A stretch of DNA of 64,000 nt from Paenibacillus riograndensis SBR5 (GTDB lineage Bacteria; Bacillota; Bacilli; Paenibacillales; Paenibacillaceae): assembly GCF_000981585.1 (NCBI RefSeq), contig NZ_LN831776.1, forward strand, positions 2,061,001 to 2,125,000. Direction: 5' to 3'. Position 1 is the stretch's first letter. Every line of letters begins with the position of its first letter. The position numbers were made by a program, and so were the translations under genes. The notes beneath the pieces are model-generated. The model was not told the origin of the DNA, ran no database searches, and saw only the letters and a program-made list of their open reading frames with translations. Positions 63,801-64,000 of this stretch are shown here, in pieces.

Positions 63801-64000
63801 GATCAGGCGCTTTGCCTGTATTATGTGCCTAAGCACGGACTGGACTCCGGGGAGTTGAGAAGCTATCTCGGCCAAAAGCTTCCACGGCTGATGGTGCCGG
63901 ATTATATCATGGAGGTTCCGAAGATTCCGCTCAATTCCAGCGGAAAAGCCGACAGGAAGCTTTTGCCGGTACCGGAGATTGTAGCCAATCAGGCCGGAGA
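60822..64000 (+). CDS. NRPS: PCP-C-A(Ser-like)..., 3' end outside window
   Basis: An open frame of 1059 codons from ATG 60822 (AAGGAGG 10 nt upstream) runs to the window edge. The protein begins directly with a carrier domain (Ser42 in VGGHSLKAL). Then comes C at about 97-520, with HHIIFDA: both histidines (226, 227) and Asp231 are present, but Ala232 replaces the usual Gly. A at about 535-1050 has YIIYTSGSTGAPKG, YGPTEAT, YRTGDLARW and NSSGKADRK. Pocket residues align as D-V-W-H-F-S-L-V-E, one change from the serine code DVWHFSLVD, so serine is predicted. A leading PCP without its own A domain must be charged in trans or by a domain on another protein. A second PCP after the A domain presumably lies beyond the window. 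Confidence 0.9.
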   Translation, partial: MHRTIQTPRDEIEEKLKAVWREVLQIDEVGINDHFFEVGGHSLKALELEVRIGIEFDTEISLENIFGHLTIKELADYICSSEKDKLSVIKPALERAYYPVSWTQKNMYFSAASGIEQYVMDMRKLDDDLDPDDLEQAFYTIIKRHRLLRTTFEIRDEEVVQRVHDETQWFRVKVWEVPLEKERQEAFIRNCVEEFDRPYSLHELPLFRIGLIRVPQQGCLLLIHFHHIIFDAYSIKLVYQELECIRQGKLLPPLHLQYADYCLWQKELEATVEYEKRRAFWLDMFAGEHPQLNLPFDRPRSTRLISAYGVRNIRLKRGLIEQIYNTATRYQATPSIFLTAVYGLLLSKYTAQSDISLGILSSRRYSGLENSIGVFIRPVPVRFQVAADQTFSKYLEQVKKQFISVLEHQECDVNEIEEEICRQKGVSRTEHPLYRVSLNFHTELESILESLIPGEDDVLQTRNTLDIACGFYMLDGGDACLNMEYNLELFDPGTIERMGDHFMGLLEAVLSEPERKVGRFSLLSHEELHQIMHIFNDTASELAVEQTLQAVFEQQAKKSGDSIAVKYKDRSLTYRELNQRSNQLSRVLMDNGVGAGSVVGIWLERSLEMMVGLLAILKAGGAYLPIGPDYPPDRVSFVLEDSQAGVVLIDSATRPDGLKPEYRWLNIQDPALYQGDDSNPAPRSGPGDLAYIIYTSGSTGAPKGVMIEHRSVINRIAWMHRQFPIGEADCILQKTPYTFDVSVWELFGWYYNGASLCFLPPGTEKDPEMILATIAREQITLIHFVPSLLNGLLSYVEPRMAAEGKRLSSLRYLFVSGEALLPGTVNLFNQTLFPANTTRLINLYGPTEATVEVSWFDCSAGAGESDSHIHIPIGKPIDNIRLYIVNGEDELQPIGVPGELLISGIGVARGYVNRAGLTADKFCQDPWVKGNRIYRTGDLARWMPDGNIGYLGRMDEQVKIRGVRIELGEIENTALQWHEVEAAVAAVKEIGAGDQALCLYYVPKHGLDSGELRSYLGQKLPRLMVPDYIMEVPKIPLNSSGKADRKLLPVPEIVANQAG

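Noticed and set aside
1..64000. CRISPR arrays, tRNA and rRNA genes
   Set aside because: No regularly spaced direct repeats or RNA-gene-like segments were recognised. Repeats seen are paralogous PKS domains and the element end hairpins.

Overview
The window looks like a single large hybrid polyketide/non-ribosomal peptide biosynthetic gene cluster from a Gram-positive, mid-GC Firmicute, most likely Paenibacillaceae. The reasons are strong GGAGG-type ribosome binding sites, frequent TTG and GTG starts, a consensus sigma-A promoter, cis/trans-AT PKS-NRPS hybrids of the Bacillus/Paenibacillus style, and an IS200/IS605-type remnant. Every convincing gene is on the + strand, and most are separated by a few bases or overlap. 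The cluster runs off both ends of the window.

Layout. (1) 1-4.9 kb: the tail of an NRPS ending in a degenerate condensation domain, a UvrA-like ABC protein (possible self-protection), a BtrH-like protein without the family cysteine, and a stand-alone acyl carrier protein. (2) 4.9-6.0 kb: a strong promoter, a leader of about 250 nt with a 20-bp operator-like palindrome, a type II thioesterase and a hairpin. (3) 6.0-27.6 kb: three proteins with cis-AT architecture, KS-AT(decayed)-KR-DH-ACP-C-A-PCP, KS-AT(decayed)-KR-ACP and KS-AT-KR-ACP-C-A(Gly?)-PCP-half C, with a RifM-like HAD phosphatase between the first two. (4) 27.7-55.8 kb: a free-standing trans-acyltransferase followed by five AT-less KS-DH-KR-ACP modules on five proteins, the third of which continues as C-A-PCP. 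Five successive ketoreducing and dehydrating modules predict a polyene segment. (5) 55.8-60.1 kb: a BtrH-like protein that keeps the cysteine, then a tight operon of RifL-like oxidoreductase, RifN-like ROK kinase and RifK/AHBA-synthase-like aminotransferase. (6) 60.1-60.8 kb: a decayed TnpB element with both end hairpins and an omega-RNA-like segment. (7) 60.8-64 kb: another NRPS gene that opens with a carrier domain, then C and A (Ser-like code), running out of the window.

How it may work. The trans-AT would supply malonyl units to the AT-less modules and probably to the two modules whose own AT has decayed. The adenylation domains add amino acids (Gly and Ser are readable; two codes are unusual). 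The four RifK/L/M/N-like genes are the set used in actinomycetes to turn UDP-glucose into kanosamine or kanosamine 6-phosphate on the way to 3-amino-5-hydroxybenzoate. No aminoshikimate-stage gene (RifG, RifH or RifJ type) lies in the window, so kanosamine itself is the simplest predicted output. BtrH acyltransferases move acyl chains from a carrier protein onto the amine of an aminosugar, so a polyene-peptide joined to kanosamine by a BtrH-like protein is a coherent but unproven hypothesis. No ER, methyltransferase, HMGS (beta-branching) cassette, terminal TE domain or glycosyltransferase is visible here.
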